Shown here piece by piece: positions 46,004-54,751 of a DNA stretch of 64,000 nt. The first letter of the stretch is position 1, and each line of letters begins with the position of its first letter. The DNA comes from Afipia clevelandensis ATCC 49720 (GTDB taxonomy: Bacteria > Pseudomonadota > Alphaproteobacteria > Rhizobiales > Xanthobacteraceae). Both the position numbers and the translations under genes were made by a program. The DNA is taken from contig NZ_KB375281.1 in the NCBI RefSeq assembly GCF_000336555.1, positions 1,988,030 through 2,052,029 on the forward strand, read 5' to 3'. Under the pieces are notes generated by a model, which had not been told where the DNA came from, searched no databases, and saw nothing but the letters and a program-made list of their open reading frames with translations.

Positions 46004-46110
46004 TCAGCACCTTAACCCTAGGGGGCCAATGGTGCTGCCGTTGCCGCGCGTGGTCAACTCGGCATTTCGGCGGACTGCGCAAGTGGTTAAATCCGCCAGT
46101 TACGGCCCGC

Positions 46111-48471
46111 TCAGACCGCCGTCTTGCGATGCCGGATCGGCGCGCCGAAGGTCAGGCTGGCCGCCGCGTCGATGATGCTGTTGGTGTCGATACCATAGTG
46201 ACGATAGAGGTCGCCGATGGTGCCGGTCTGGCCGAATTTCTCGACGCCAAGCGCCTCGACGCGATGGCCCTGCACGCTGCCGAGCCACGCCAGCGTCGCA
46301 GGATGACCGTCAATCACCGTAATCAGTCCGCAGTCGCGCGGCAACGGCGACAGCAAACGCTCGATATGGCTCAACTCGCGCGGCCCACCGGCGCGGCGCA
46401 GCTTGCGTGATGCGGTCCAGCCGGCATGGAGACGGTCCGCCGATGTAATGGCCAGCAGACCGATGTCCCTCCTGCTCTCGCCGAGCAGTCCCGTCGCCTC
46501 GATCGCTTCCGGCGCGACCGCGCCGGTATAGGCAATCACCAGTTCAGCGTTCGGCCCCGGAGGCCGCAGCCAGTACGCGCCCGCGGCAATATCGCTTTCG
46601 AGTTCAGGCGTCATCGTGCGCTGCGGCTGATCCAGCGTGCGCGTCGACAACCGCAGATAGATCGAGCCGCCGTCATCGTCGCGCTGCATATGCTCGAAGC
46701 CCCAGCGCATGATCACCGCCAGTTCATCTACGAAGGCAGGCTCGAACGAGGACAGCCCGTCCTGCGCCATGCCGATCAGCGGCGTGGCAATCGACTGATG
46801 CGCGCCGCCTTCCGGCGCCAGCGTGATGCCCGACGGAGTCGCCGCCACCATGAAACGCGCGTCCTGATAACAGGCGTAATTCAGGGCATCGAGACCGCGC
46901 TCGATGAAGGGATCGTACAGCGTGCCCACCGGCAGCAACCGCGCGCCGTTGATGGAATGCGACAGGCCGAGCGCAGAGAGCATGATGAAGAGATTCATCT
47001 CCGCGATGCCAAGCTCCATATGCTGGCCCTTCGGCGAATAATCCCACGCGAAGGTCGACGGAATCTTCTCCTTGCGGAACAGATCGGTGTTTTCCGCCAT
47101 GGCGAACAAGCCGCGGCGGTTGACCCACGGCCCGAGATTGGTGGACACGGTCACGTCGGGCGATGTGGTGACAATGCGTTCGGCCAGCTTCGTATCGCCG
47201 CGCGCAAGCTCATTCAGCACGAGGCCGAAGCCCTGCTGCGTCGCCATGCGCGGCGTCAGCGTTACGTTCAGCTTCGCGGGCACCTCGATTGTCGGCGCAT
47301 CGAACCGCCGCGCACCATCGCGTGCAAAGGCCACGTTCTTCAGAAAGGTTTCGATGCGCGTGTGATCGAGCTTAATTCCTTCCAGCCGGTCCCACTCATG
47401 ACCGGGGCGAATATTCTGCGCGGTGCGGAATGCTTCCATCTGCGCAACCGTCATCAGCCCGGCGTGGTTGTCCTTATGGCCCTGGAACGGAAGGCCGACG
47501 CCCTTGATGGTGTAGGCGATGAAGCACACCGGCCGGTCGTGATCGACCGCCTCGAAAGCCTCCAGCATGCTGGCCATATCGTGACCGCCGAGATTCGACA
47601 TCAGCGCCAGCAGTTCTTCGTCGCTGCGCTTTTCGATCAGCTTCGTCACCGCGCCCTGATCGCCGATATCGTCGAGCAGATGCTTGCGGAACGCCGCGCC
47701 GCCCTGAAAGCACAACGCCGCGTACATCTGGTTCGGACAGGTATCGATCCACTTGCGCAGCGCTTCGCCGCCCGGCTCCGCGAACGCAGCCTGCATCAGC
47801 TTGCCGTATTTCACGATCACCACGTCCCAGCCGAAATTGCGGAACATGGTCTCTAACTTTTCCCACAGGCCTTCGCGGATCACCGCATCGAGGCTCTGGC
47901 GGTTGTAATCGACGATCCACCATGTGTTGCGCAGGCCCTGCTTCCAGCCCTCCAGCAACGCCTCGAAGATATTGCCTTCGTCGAGTTCGGCGTCGCCGAC
48001 CAGCGCGATCATCCGCCCCTCCGGCCGATCCTTCATCCAGCCGTGCGACTTCACATAATCCTGCACCAGCGACGAGAACAGCGTCTGCGCTACGCCGAGA
48101 CCGACCGAGCCGGTGGAGAAATCCACGTCGTCGATGTCCTTGGTGCGCGAGGGATAGGATTGCGCGCCCTTGAAGCCGCGGAAATTCTCCAGCTTCTCGC
48201 GGGTCTGCTGGCCGAGCAGATATTGAATCGCATGGAACACCGGACTGGCATGCGGTTTCACCGCCACGCGATCTTCGGGCTTGAGCACGCCGAAATACAG
48301 CGCCGACATGATCGTCGCCAATGACGCTGATGAGGCCTGATGGCCGCCGACCTTGAGGCCGTCGGAGTCCGGCCGGACGTGATTGGCGTGATGGATGGTC
48401 CACGACGACAGCCACAGAACTTTTTTCGTGAGGGCCGAGAGGATTTCCAGACGCGAGGGGTCGATGGACAT
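46111..48471 (-). CDS. Homodimeric-E1-type 2-oxoacid dehydrogenase / transketolase-like (MdeB family)
   Basis: 786 residues, shorter than AceE (about 890). Transketolase-like layout: an N-terminal ThDP domain with GDAELDEGN and VDYNRQSLD, a central pyrimidine-binding domain (EKIPSTFAWDYSPKGQHMELGIAEMN), and a C-terminal domain. It resembles the MdeB E1 paralogue of Pseudomonas putida, a 2-oxobutyrate dehydrogenase encoded beside an Lrp-type regulator, and here too an Lrp/AsnC gene is divergent from it. No E2, E3 or methionine gamma-lyase gene is in the window. The start at 48471 (MSIDPSRLE) lacks a strong SD; a longer frame runs to 48570 inside the promoter zone. Confidence 0.85.
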   Translation of the reverse strand: MSIDPSRLEILSALTKKVLWLSSWTIHHANHVRPDSDGLKVGGHQASSASLATIMSALYFGVLKPEDRVAVKPHASPVFHAIQYLLGQQTREKLENFRGFKGAQSYPSRTKDIDDVDFSTGSVGLGVAQTLFSSLVQDYVKSHGWMKDRPEGRMIALVGDAELDEGNIFEALLEGWKQGLRNTWWIVDYNRQSLDAVIREGLWEKLETMFRNFGWDVVIVKYGKLMQAAFAEPGGEALRKWIDTCPNQMYAALCFQGGAAFRKHLLDDIGDQGAVTKLIEKRSDEELLALMSNLGGHDMASMLEAFEAVDHDRPVCFIAYTIKGVGLPFQGHKDNHAGLMTVAQMEAFRTAQNIRPGHEWDRLEGIKLDHTRIETFLKNVAFARDGARRFDAPTIEVPAKLNVTLTPRMATQQGFGLVLNELARGDTKLAERIVTTSPDVTVSTNLGPWVNRRGLFAMAENTDLFRKEKIPSTFAWDYSPKGQHMELGIAEMNLFIMLSALGLSHSINGARLLPVGTLYDPFIERGLDALNYACYQDARFMVAATPSGITLAPEGGAHQSIATPLIGMAQDGLSSFEPAFVDELAVIMRWGFEHMQRDDDGGSIYLRLSTRTLDQPQRTMTPELESDIAAGAYWLRPPGPNAELVIAYTGAVAPEAIEATGLLGESRRDIGLLAITSADRLHAGWTASRKLRRAGGPRELSHIERLLSPLPRDCGLITVIDGHPATLAWLGSVQGHRVEALGVEKFGQTGTIGDLYRHYGIDTNSIIDAAASLTFGAPIRHRKTAV

Positions 48472-48605
48472 GGCGGTCACCGGGATTGGATCGAGCCTCA
48501 ATGCTAATCCTCTCGGCCCGCGCAAAAATCTCAAATAATCTCGACCAACGCAGTATTGTTGGTATACCATACCAATAACACCGAATTTTGTGAGATTCTG
48601 TTCTA
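48472..48605. promoter_or_regulatory. Divergent regulatory region, E1-like gene / lrp-type gene
   Basis: A 134-bp AT-rich gap. TTGGTA and TACCAA (48559-48575, 5-bp spacer) form an inverted repeat with weaker matches outside it; AATCTCA (48527-48533) and TGAGATT (48591-48597) are a second, widely spaced inverted pair, the latter next to the regulator start. These fit an Lrp/AsnC protein controlling both genes, but binding is inferred. Confidence 0.5.
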
Positions 48606-49067
48606 ATGACCGATCTCGATGCGATTGACCGCAAGATCCTGACGATTCTGCAGGCCGACAGCCGTGTCACCATGCAGGAATTGGCCGATCAGGTCGGGCT
48701 TTCGGTGTCACCCTGCCATCGCCGGGTGAAACTGCTCGAGGAGCGCGGCGTCATCACGCGCTATATCGCGATGGTTGATCAGAAGTCGGTCGGACTTCCG
48801 GTCAGCGTGTTCATCTCGATCAAGCTGGAGCGGCAGAAGGAGGAAGACCTCGACCGCTTTGCCAAGGCGATCTCGAAGTGGAAGGAAGTTCTGGAATGCT
48901 ATCTGATGACGGGGACTCGCGACTATCTGCTCCGCGTCGTCACTGCCGACTTGCCCTCGTATGAGAATTTCATCAAGACCAAGCTGACGCGCCTCGACGG
49001 CATCGCCTCCATCGAATCCAGCTTCGCGCTCAGTCAGGTGAAGTATTCCATCGCGCTGCCGGTGTGA
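48606..49067 (+). CDS. Lrp/AsnC-family regulator
   Basis: 153 residues, standard Lrp size: N-terminal HTH (DAIDRKILTILQADSRVTMQELADQVGLSVSPCHRRVKLLEERGVI) and a C-terminal RAM ligand-binding domain (SVFISIKLE..., then CYLMTGTRDYLLRVV, where effector amino acids bind in homologues). Divergent from the MdeB-like gene, mirroring mdeR-mdeB in Pseudomonas. It probably senses an amino acid or 2-oxoacid and controls that gene. Convergent with the alcohol dehydrogenase gene, 15 bp apart. Confidence 0.92.
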   Translation: MTDLDAIDRKILTILQADSRVTMQELADQVGLSVSPCHRRVKLLEERGVITRYIAMVDQKSVGLPVSVFISIKLERQKEEDLDRFAKAISKWKEVLECYLMTGTRDYLLRVVTADLPSYENFIKTKLTRLDGIASIESSFALSQVKYSIALPV

Positions 49068-49082
49068 TCCCGGCCGGCGATC

Positions 49083-50105
49083 TCACGCGCCCATCGTCAG
49101 CACAACACGGAAGCGGGCCTTGTTGCCGTGCATGCGTTCATAGGCCTCGGCCACCTGCTCAAGCGGAAACGCTTCCGTCATCGCGCGGATGTTCTGCAAC
49201 TGGCTGAAGCCGAGCGTGTCCTCGATCTCGATCGGCGATCCGGTGTTGATGCCGATGATGGACCGCTCGCCGAAAATCAGATCGCCGACATTCACCTTCA
49301 GCGGCTCAAGGCCGGCGCCGACCACCGCCAGTTGTCCGTGCGGTTTCAGCCCGCCGATCAGCGGCGCCATCGCCGCTGTGCTGGATACGGTGGCGACCAC
49401 AACGCTGGCGCCGCCCATCTTTCGCAGGGCTTTCGCTGCATTCTCGGCCTCGCTGTCGATATAGGCATGCGCGCCGAGTTTCATGGCCAGTTCCGCCTTG
49501 TCCGCTCCGCGCGCAACAACAACGGTCCGGAAACCCATATACCGGGCAAACTGCACCGCGAGATGGCCGAGGCCGCCGAGGCCGTGAATCACAACCAGTT
49601 CACCGGCCAGCGCAGGCGACTTGCGCAGCGCGTTGAATGTGGTGACACCTGCGCACAGCAGCGGTGCAGCTTCAATGGAGGACATGTCATCGGGGATTGA
49701 GACCAGTCCGCGATCTTTCGCGATCATGACTTCGGCATAGCCGCCGTCGTAGTGAATACCGGAGAGCACCTGATTTTTACAGTTGATGAGATCGCCGCGC
49801 CGGCAGAACTCGCATTGGCCGCAACTGCCGCCAAGAAAGCCAACGCCGACACGTTGCCCGACCCGCCAGTGCGAGACACCGGCGCCCAGCGCGTCGATAC
49901 GGCCAACGACCTCATGACCCGGCACGCGCGGATAGGCAATGCCGGGATATCCGCCGTCGACCGTCAGCACGTCGGTATGACAGATGCCGCAGGCCTCAAC
50001 GCGGATGCGGACTTCGCCCGCGCCCGGCTCACGCATTGGCAACGTCGCCAGTTCGAGCTTGCCGCCGCCGACGGCCTGCGCCGCCCTGTAGGTTTGGCCT
50101 GACAT
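49083..50105 (-). CDS. Zinc-dependent alcohol dehydrogenase (MDR superfamily)
   Basis: 340 residues, AdhP-like. Catalytic zinc ligands in CGICHTD (Cys39) and PGHEVVG (His64, Glu65); structural zinc cysteines 95, 98, 101 and 109 in CGQCEFCRRGDLINC; Rossmann motif GLGGLGH for NAD(P)H. Start ATG 50105 has GGGGG eight bases before it. It would oxidise an alcohol or reduce an aldehyde; substrate unknown. Its nearest neighbours are the convergent Lrp gene and an upstream PPOX gene on the same strand. Confidence 0.92.
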   Translation of the reverse strand: MSGQTYRAAQAVGGGKLELATLPMREPGAGEVRIRVEACGICHTDVLTVDGGYPGIAYPRVPGHEVVGRIDALGAGVSHWRVGQRVGVGFLGGSCGQCEFCRRGDLINCKNQVLSGIHYDGGYAEVMIAKDRGLVSIPDDMSSIEAAPLLCAGVTTFNALRKSPALAGELVVIHGLGGLGHLAVQFARYMGFRTVVVARGADKAELAMKLGAHAYIDSEAENAAKALRKMGGASVVVATVSSTAAMAPLIGGLKPHGQLAVVGAGLEPLKVNVGDLIFGERSIIGINTGSPIEIEDTLGFSQLQNIRAMTEAFPLEQVAEAYERMHGNKARFRVVLTMGA

Positions 50106-50219
50106 TGATTTCCCCCTGAACCGATGAGGGCTGCTGCGCTGACCGCTGCAACCGGACATTGCACGGCCTTACCGGCTCTGGGTGCTTATCGGTTCAGGAT
50201 ACATGGGCCGCAATCGGCT

Positions 50220-50858
50220 TCAATAGAGATTCCGCTTCGCGTCCTGCCCGATCACGAAGTCGATCAGCTTGGCCGGCACAAACGCACGGCCCTGATTGCG
50301 CAGCATCTCACCCCATGTCGGCAAACGTGTGCGGGCGACATGCTTTTCGGGATTCCACAATTCGGATCGCTTCAGCGCCTTGCTGCAATGGAGATAGACC
50401 TCCACCACATCGACGACGATGACCGAGCGCGGACGCTTGCCGTCCACCGCGAACCTGCTCATCAGGTCGTCATGAACCGAAACCGTCGCCGTACCATTGA
50501 TGCGCAGGGTTTCTTCAATCCCGGGAATGAAGAACAGCAGCCCGACGGCGGGCGCATGCATGATGTTGGTGAGCGTGTCGAGCCGGTTGTTGCCGGGCCG
50601 GTCCGGAAAGGCCAGTTGCTTCGGCCCAAGCGCGTGGACGAAACCCGGTTCACCGCCGCGCGGCGACACATCCGCAAGACTGTCCGGCCGGCTGGTGCCG
50701 ACACAGAAAAACGGTGAGAGTGCGAGAAACCTCAATGCGAAGTCATCGAGATAGTCGATGGCCTTGTCGCGGATGGGCTTTGAGACTTTTGGATAAACGG
50801 TGCGCAGCGCAGTCTCGTCCGCCACCTTGCCGCCGTCGGGACTGGAGCCGTCGCTCAT
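50220..50858 (-). CDS. PPOX-class FMN-dependent flavoprotein
   Basis: 212 residues, split beta-barrel of the pyridoxamine-5-phosphate-oxidase-like superfamily (MSMEG_1061-type): FFCVGTSRPDSLADVSPRGGEPGFV, then NNRLDTLTNIMHAPAVGLLFFIPG, then LRINGTATVS. These proteins bind FMN or F420, but the specific substrate is unknown. The end VEVYLHCSKALKRSELW is the conserved C-terminal strand. Preceded by GGGAGG. It stands alone, 16 bp downstream of the small membrane-protein gene. Confidence 0.88.
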   Translation of the reverse strand: MSDGSSPDGGKVADETALRTVYPKVSKPIRDKAIDYLDDFALRFLALSPFFCVGTSRPDSLADVSPRGGEPGFVHALGPKQLAFPDRPGNNRLDTLTNIMHAPAVGLLFFIPGIEETLRINGTATVSVHDDLMSRFAVDGKRPRSVIVVDVVEVYLHCSKALKRSELWNPEKHVARTRLPTWGEMLRNQGRAFVPAKLIDFVIGQDAKRNLY

Positions 50859-50874
50859 CGCTATCCCTCCCGCT

Positions 50875-51066
50875 TCAGCCGCGCTTGAGGAAGAAATATC
50901 CGCAGAGCAGGATCGGGATCGTCAGCGTCGCCCAGGATACGCCATCCCACACGCCGTCTCCGACCAGCGCGGAGACAAGACCGATGATGCTCAAGACACC
51001 GAGCACCATCGGGACTGCGAAAATCTGGCCGTTGGTCTGGCGGCGTGGCCGCGGCACGGGCTTCAT
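50875..51066 (-). CDS. Small membrane protein linked to PepSY gene
   Basis: 63 residues with two hydrophobic helices (IFAVPMVLGVLSIIGLVSALVG and ATLTIPILLCGYFFL) and a basic N-terminus (KPVPRPRRQTN). Its ATG (51066) overlaps the PepSY gene stop as ATGA, so the two are translationally coupled. A 92-residue longer frame starting in the PepSY gene is rejected. It may help anchor or assemble the PepSY protein; no family function is known. Confidence 0.8.
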   Translation of the reverse strand: MKPVPRPRRQTNGQIFAVPMVLGVLSIIGLVSALVGDGVWDGVSWATLTIPILLCGYFFLKRG

Positions 51067-52229
51067 GATGGATAGACCGGACGGTGATCCGACGCCGCGG
51101 CATCGACGACGACACGCTCGACGCTGACGCCCGACTGCCTCCGGCGCAGCCACAGGTACAATCCGGTGATCAGCACGGCGATGGTGATGATATCCAGAAT
51201 GGCCCAGATGATCTTCAGCGGCATGCCGCCGTAGTCACCGAAATGCAGCGGCTGCGAGATCAGCAGTGTCGAGACATACCATGGCAGATCGCGGCTGTCG
51301 GTGAGCACGCCGGTTTCCGCATCAATCAGCGCCGGCTTGAGCAGCTTGGCGGTCAGCGGGGTATTGCCCTTCATGAAGACAGCATAGTGGCTCTTGCTGC
51401 TGAAAATCGTCCCGGGAAAAGCAACGAAGGCCGGCTTCATATTCGGCTCGGCCTTGATGGCCACCTGCACAGCGGCATCGATCGACGACGGATGCGCCGG
51501 CAGCGGCTTGTCCTTGTATTGCGCGGTCATCTCCGCAAGCTGGCCGAACTGCCAGATCTTGATAACCAGTTCGGCCCAGGTGTTGATGACGCCGGTAAAG
51601 CCGACCACCAGCATCCACATCACCAGCACAATGCCCGTCAGATTGTGGATGTCGAGCCATCGCACCACGCGCAGCCGGTCGCGCCGGTAAGTGCCGAACT
51701 TCAGTTTCCGCATCGACGGCGCGTAGACCACGATGCCCGAAATGATCGCAACACAGAACAGGATGCCCATCAGCCCGAGAAAGAGTTTTCCCGGCAGACC
51801 GGCATACATGTCGGTGTGCAGCTTCAGCATGATGTACGTGAAACGGCCGGTGACATCCGGCGCGTCGAGATACTGCGCGGTGTGCGCGGCCACGCGAACG
51901 ATCCGGTTATCGGACGGGTTGCCTTCCAGCGTCTTGCCGATGCTGACCATCAGCGCATTGGCGTCATCCGGATCCCAGATCAGGAAATGCGGCACCATTC
52001 CAGGATCTTTGGTCAGGCTGTTCTTCACCACGAGATCGAGGCTGGCCAGCGGCGCGCCTTCCGCCACCTGCTCCGCCTGCACTTCGTCATGCAGCAGGTG
52101 GTCGATCTCATGATGGAAGATCAGCGGCAGGCCGGTGACGCAAAGCATCAGCATGAACACGGTGCAGATGATGCTGGACCACTTGTGGACCCAACCCCAT
52201 CGGCGCAATGATTTGCCGGTGCCCGCCAA
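51063..52229 (-). CDS. PepSY-domain membrane protein (siderophore/iron reductase-like), TTG start
   Basis: 388 residues. Four membrane segments: one at 20-40 (IICTVFMLMLCVTGLPLIF), a second near 165-185, a third near 215-240 and a fourth near the C-terminus, with a large periplasmic part between; PepSY motifs are DAAVQVAIKAEP and HYAVFMKGNTP. The best start is TTG 52229, 2 bp after the TonB receptor stop with AAGGGA upstream; the earlier ATG 52319 would overlap the receptor by 88 bp. Next to TonB receptors, PepSY proteins are thought to reduce or unload ferric siderophores at the inner membrane. Confidence 0.87.
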   Translation of the reverse strand: MAGTGKSLRRWGWVHKWSSIICTVFMLMLCVTGLPLIFHHEIDHLLHDEVQAEQVAEGAPLASLDLVVKNSLTKDPGMVPHFLIWDPDDANALMVSIGKTLEGNPSDNRIVRVAAHTAQYLDAPDVTGRFTYIMLKLHTDMYAGLPGKLFLGLMGILFCVAIISGIVVYAPSMRKLKFGTYRRDRLRVVRWLDIHNLTGIVLVMWMLVVGFTGVINTWAELVIKIWQFGQLAEMTAQYKDKPLPAHPSSIDAAVQVAIKAEPNMKPAFVAFPGTIFSSKSHYAVFMKGNTPLTAKLLKPALIDAETGVLTDSRDLPWYVSTLLISQPLHFGDYGGMPLKIIWAILDIITIAVLITGLYLWLRRRQSGVSVERVVVDAAASDHRPVYPS

Positions 52230-52231
52230 TT

Positions 52232-54565
52232 TTATTTCCCTTCGTTCCAGGAGTATTTCAGCGTGCCGAGGACAGTGCGGGCCGTTCCAAGGCCGCAATA
52301 TGGAAGGCCGGTCAGACATGACACCGTGTAATACTTGTTTGCAAGATTTGTGGCGTTGATCTGCGCCTTCCAGCCCTTGAGATCGGGGCGGGCATAAGCA
52401 AGATCATAGCTCACGCTGGCATCGAACAGCGTATAGGACGGCAACACGAAGGAATTAGTGGCGTCGCCATAGCTCTCGCCGACATAACGCACGCCAGCGC
52501 CAATGCCCAAGCCTGCGAGGCTGCCATCGAACCAGGTATACTTCGCCCACAGCGATCCCTGATCGAGCGGCACGCCATTCAGATACTTGCCGACGTTTGC
52601 GGGTGTAAGGCTCTTGGTCACCTTGGCGTCGATTTTCGTGTACGCGGCAATGATTTCGAGTTCACGGGTGACATTGCCCCGCGCCTCGAATTCAAACCCG
52701 CGCGAACGGGCTGCATCGGTTTGAATGGACAGAAACGGATTGAGCGGATTTCCCGTCAAGACGTTGTTCTGATTGATCTCGAACAGCGCGGCCGACAGCA
52801 TAAGGTTCGTGCCGTTCGGCATGAATTTCACGCCGATCTCCTTCCCGTCTCCGGTCGTCGGCTTGAACGGTTTCAGGTCGAGGCCCGCGCCCGTATTCGG
52901 AACGAAAGACGTCGAATAGTTGATATATGGAGAAAGGCCGAAATCGAACAGGTAATTCAGGCCCACGCGCCCGGTCTGCGCCGAGTCGGAACGCTGATAG
53001 GTTCCGGCTTGCGGGTAGACGGCCTTTGAAATCAGTTCGCTGTTCACAAAATCCTGACGACCGGTGAGGGACAGCGTCCAGCGATCAAGCTTGATTTGAT
53101 CTTGCGCATAAATACCGACCTGATCGATCTTGTTGTCGTTCAGAATAAATGGCGTCAGAGAGGTGAATGACGGCACCGCCGCGCCATAAACCGGATTGTA
53201 GGCATTGATCGATGGAAACGATCCAAATGGGAAATAAATGATCGAACCCTGATTCCGGTAATCGACACTTCCGGTCTGGTGAAGATAGTCGGCACCGACC
53301 AGAACCTTGTGAGTCAGGATACCAGTCCGGAAGTCCGCCTGAAGCTGATTGTCGAGAGCGACGTTTTGGGCGCTGGCTTTCACGTAGTTATAGGACCGCG
53401 CGACCGATTGCGTTGGGTTGGTCGGATCCATTCCTTCCGATCGCGTGCTCTGGAGATCGTTCGTGACCTCCGTGTAGCGCATGTTTTGCCGGAACTGGAT
53501 GTTGTTGTCGAAGCGATGCTCGAACGCATAGCCGATCATTTTCTGTTCGAGCTTGTAGCCGTCGACCGAAGGCTCGCCGAGATAACGGCTGTACGGCACC
53601 GGCCCGTTCGGATTTGGCAGGAACGAGACCTGTCCCGGCACGTACTGCTGATAACCCTTGTTGTCGATCTTCTGGTACTGCGACAGGATCGTGAAGCTGG
53701 TGTCGTTCGTCGGCCGCCAGGTGAAGCTCGGCGCAATGAAAATCTTGTTGTCCTGCATGAAATCGGTCTGGGTATCGGCCAGGCGGCCCAGACCCACGAT
53801 GCGATAGAGAAACTCGCCGTTCTTGTCGATCGGGCCGCCGATATCGAAGGCGCCCTGCTTGTAATTGAAATTGCCGAAGGTGGTTTCAAAATCATAGTGC
53901 GGCGTCGCGGTCGGACGCTTGCTGACCATGTTGATCAGGCCGCCCGGATCGGACTGACCATAAAGACCGGACGACGGCCCTCTCAGCACCTCGATACGCT
54001 CAAGACCGTACGGCTCGATCTTCGGCATGGCGAAGGTGGTGCTGTCCGTTGGCAGGCGGAGCCCGTCGAGGTAACGCGGAGCATCAAAGCCGCGCAGCTT
54101 GACACCGTCGAAGAAGGCGTTGGCGCCATAGCCCTGCAGCGAGACGCCCGGCGTATAACGCAGCGCGTCCTGAACCGACTGCGCGCCCTGATCCTGAACC
54201 TGATCTTTCGTCACGACAGAGACGGACTGCGGCGTTTCGAGAAGCGGCGTGTCGGTCTTGGTCGCCGTCACGCTCTGGCGGGCGGAATAGCCGACCACCG
54301 GACCGGTTCCGGTTTCACCGGCCTGAACAGGCGCGGGCTGCTGCACCGGCGCAGGCGCCGGAGCGACGCGCGGCGCGCGGCGCGGACGGGTCCGCTGTCC
54401 TGCTACCCGCACTTCCGGAAGAGTGGTCGCTGACGGCTTTTCCGATGGCGGTTCCGAGGATTGCGCGAACGAAGGCGTTGCATGACAGACACTTCCCAAA
54501 ATCGCCACACCCAGCGCGCTCCGCATGGTCACGCGCAGAACATCCCTCGACAACAGCCGCTGCAT
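52232..54565 (-). CDS. TonB-dependent siderophore receptor
   Basis: 777 residues, outer-membrane beta-barrel of the FhuA/FpvA type. After a signal peptide (ending ATPSFAQ) comes a Pro/Ala/Arg-rich linker (APRVAPAPAPVQQPAPVQ), then the TonB-box-like SVTATKTDTP, plug domain (TPQSVSVVTKDQVQDQGAQSVQDALRYTPG) and barrel. The barrel ends in a long aromatic-rich strand (LGTLKYSWNEGK). No STN signalling domain, so it is not a FecA-type transducer. It imports a ferric siderophore with energy from TonB-ExbBD. The PepSY gene follows directly and a PchR-like AraC regulator precedes it. Confidence 0.93.
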   Translation of the reverse strand: MQRLLSRDVLRVTMRSALGVAILGSVCHATPSFAQSSEPPSEKPSATTLPEVRVAGQRTRPRRAPRVAPAPAPVQQPAPVQAGETGTGPVVGYSARQSVTATKTDTPLLETPQSVSVVTKDQVQDQGAQSVQDALRYTPGVSLQGYGANAFFDGVKLRGFDAPRYLDGLRLPTDSTTFAMPKIEPYGLERIEVLRGPSSGLYGQSDPGGLINMVSKRPTATPHYDFETTFGNFNYKQGAFDIGGPIDKNGEFLYRIVGLGRLADTQTDFMQDNKIFIAPSFTWRPTNDTSFTILSQYQKIDNKGYQQYVPGQVSFLPNPNGPVPYSRYLGEPSVDGYKLEQKMIGYAFEHRFDNNIQFRQNMRYTEVTNDLQSTRSEGMDPTNPTQSVARSYNYVKASAQNVALDNQLQADFRTGILTHKVLVGADYLHQTGSVDYRNQGSIIYFPFGSFPSINAYNPVYGAAVPSFTSLTPFILNDNKIDQVGIYAQDQIKLDRWTLSLTGRQDFVNSELISKAVYPQAGTYQRSDSAQTGRVGLNYLFDFGLSPYINYSTSFVPNTGAGLDLKPFKPTTGDGKEIGVKFMPNGTNLMLSAALFEINQNNVLTGNPLNPFLSIQTDAARSRGFEFEARGNVTRELEIIAAYTKIDAKVTKSLTPANVGKYLNGVPLDQGSLWAKYTWFDGSLAGLGIGAGVRYVGESYGDATNSFVLPSYTLFDASVSYDLAYARPDLKGWKAQINATNLANKYYTVSCLTGLPYCGLGTARTVLGTLKYSWNEGK

Positions 54566-54751
54566 CTTGAATTCCCCATTTCGCCCGGCTTTTCAGCCCT
54601 CTAGCGGAGAAAGCAGATTTGATCGGCAACCGCCTTTGCGGACGCGCAAAAACCCTTTGATCGTATGTTGACCTTCTCAAAGGTGGAGGTGTTGGCGCGC
54701 AAGTGCGGCATTTAAGACGCACTGCGCTGCCGCCTGTGCTGACGAGCGGCT

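Noticed and set aside
46426-47856. 476-codon plus-strand frame
   Set aside because: Antisense to the MdeB-like gene; Arg/His-rich shadow.
46111-48471. Ordinary transketolase (tktA)
   Set aside because: Length, domain order and the divergent Lrp gene fit the homodimeric E1/MdeB type better.
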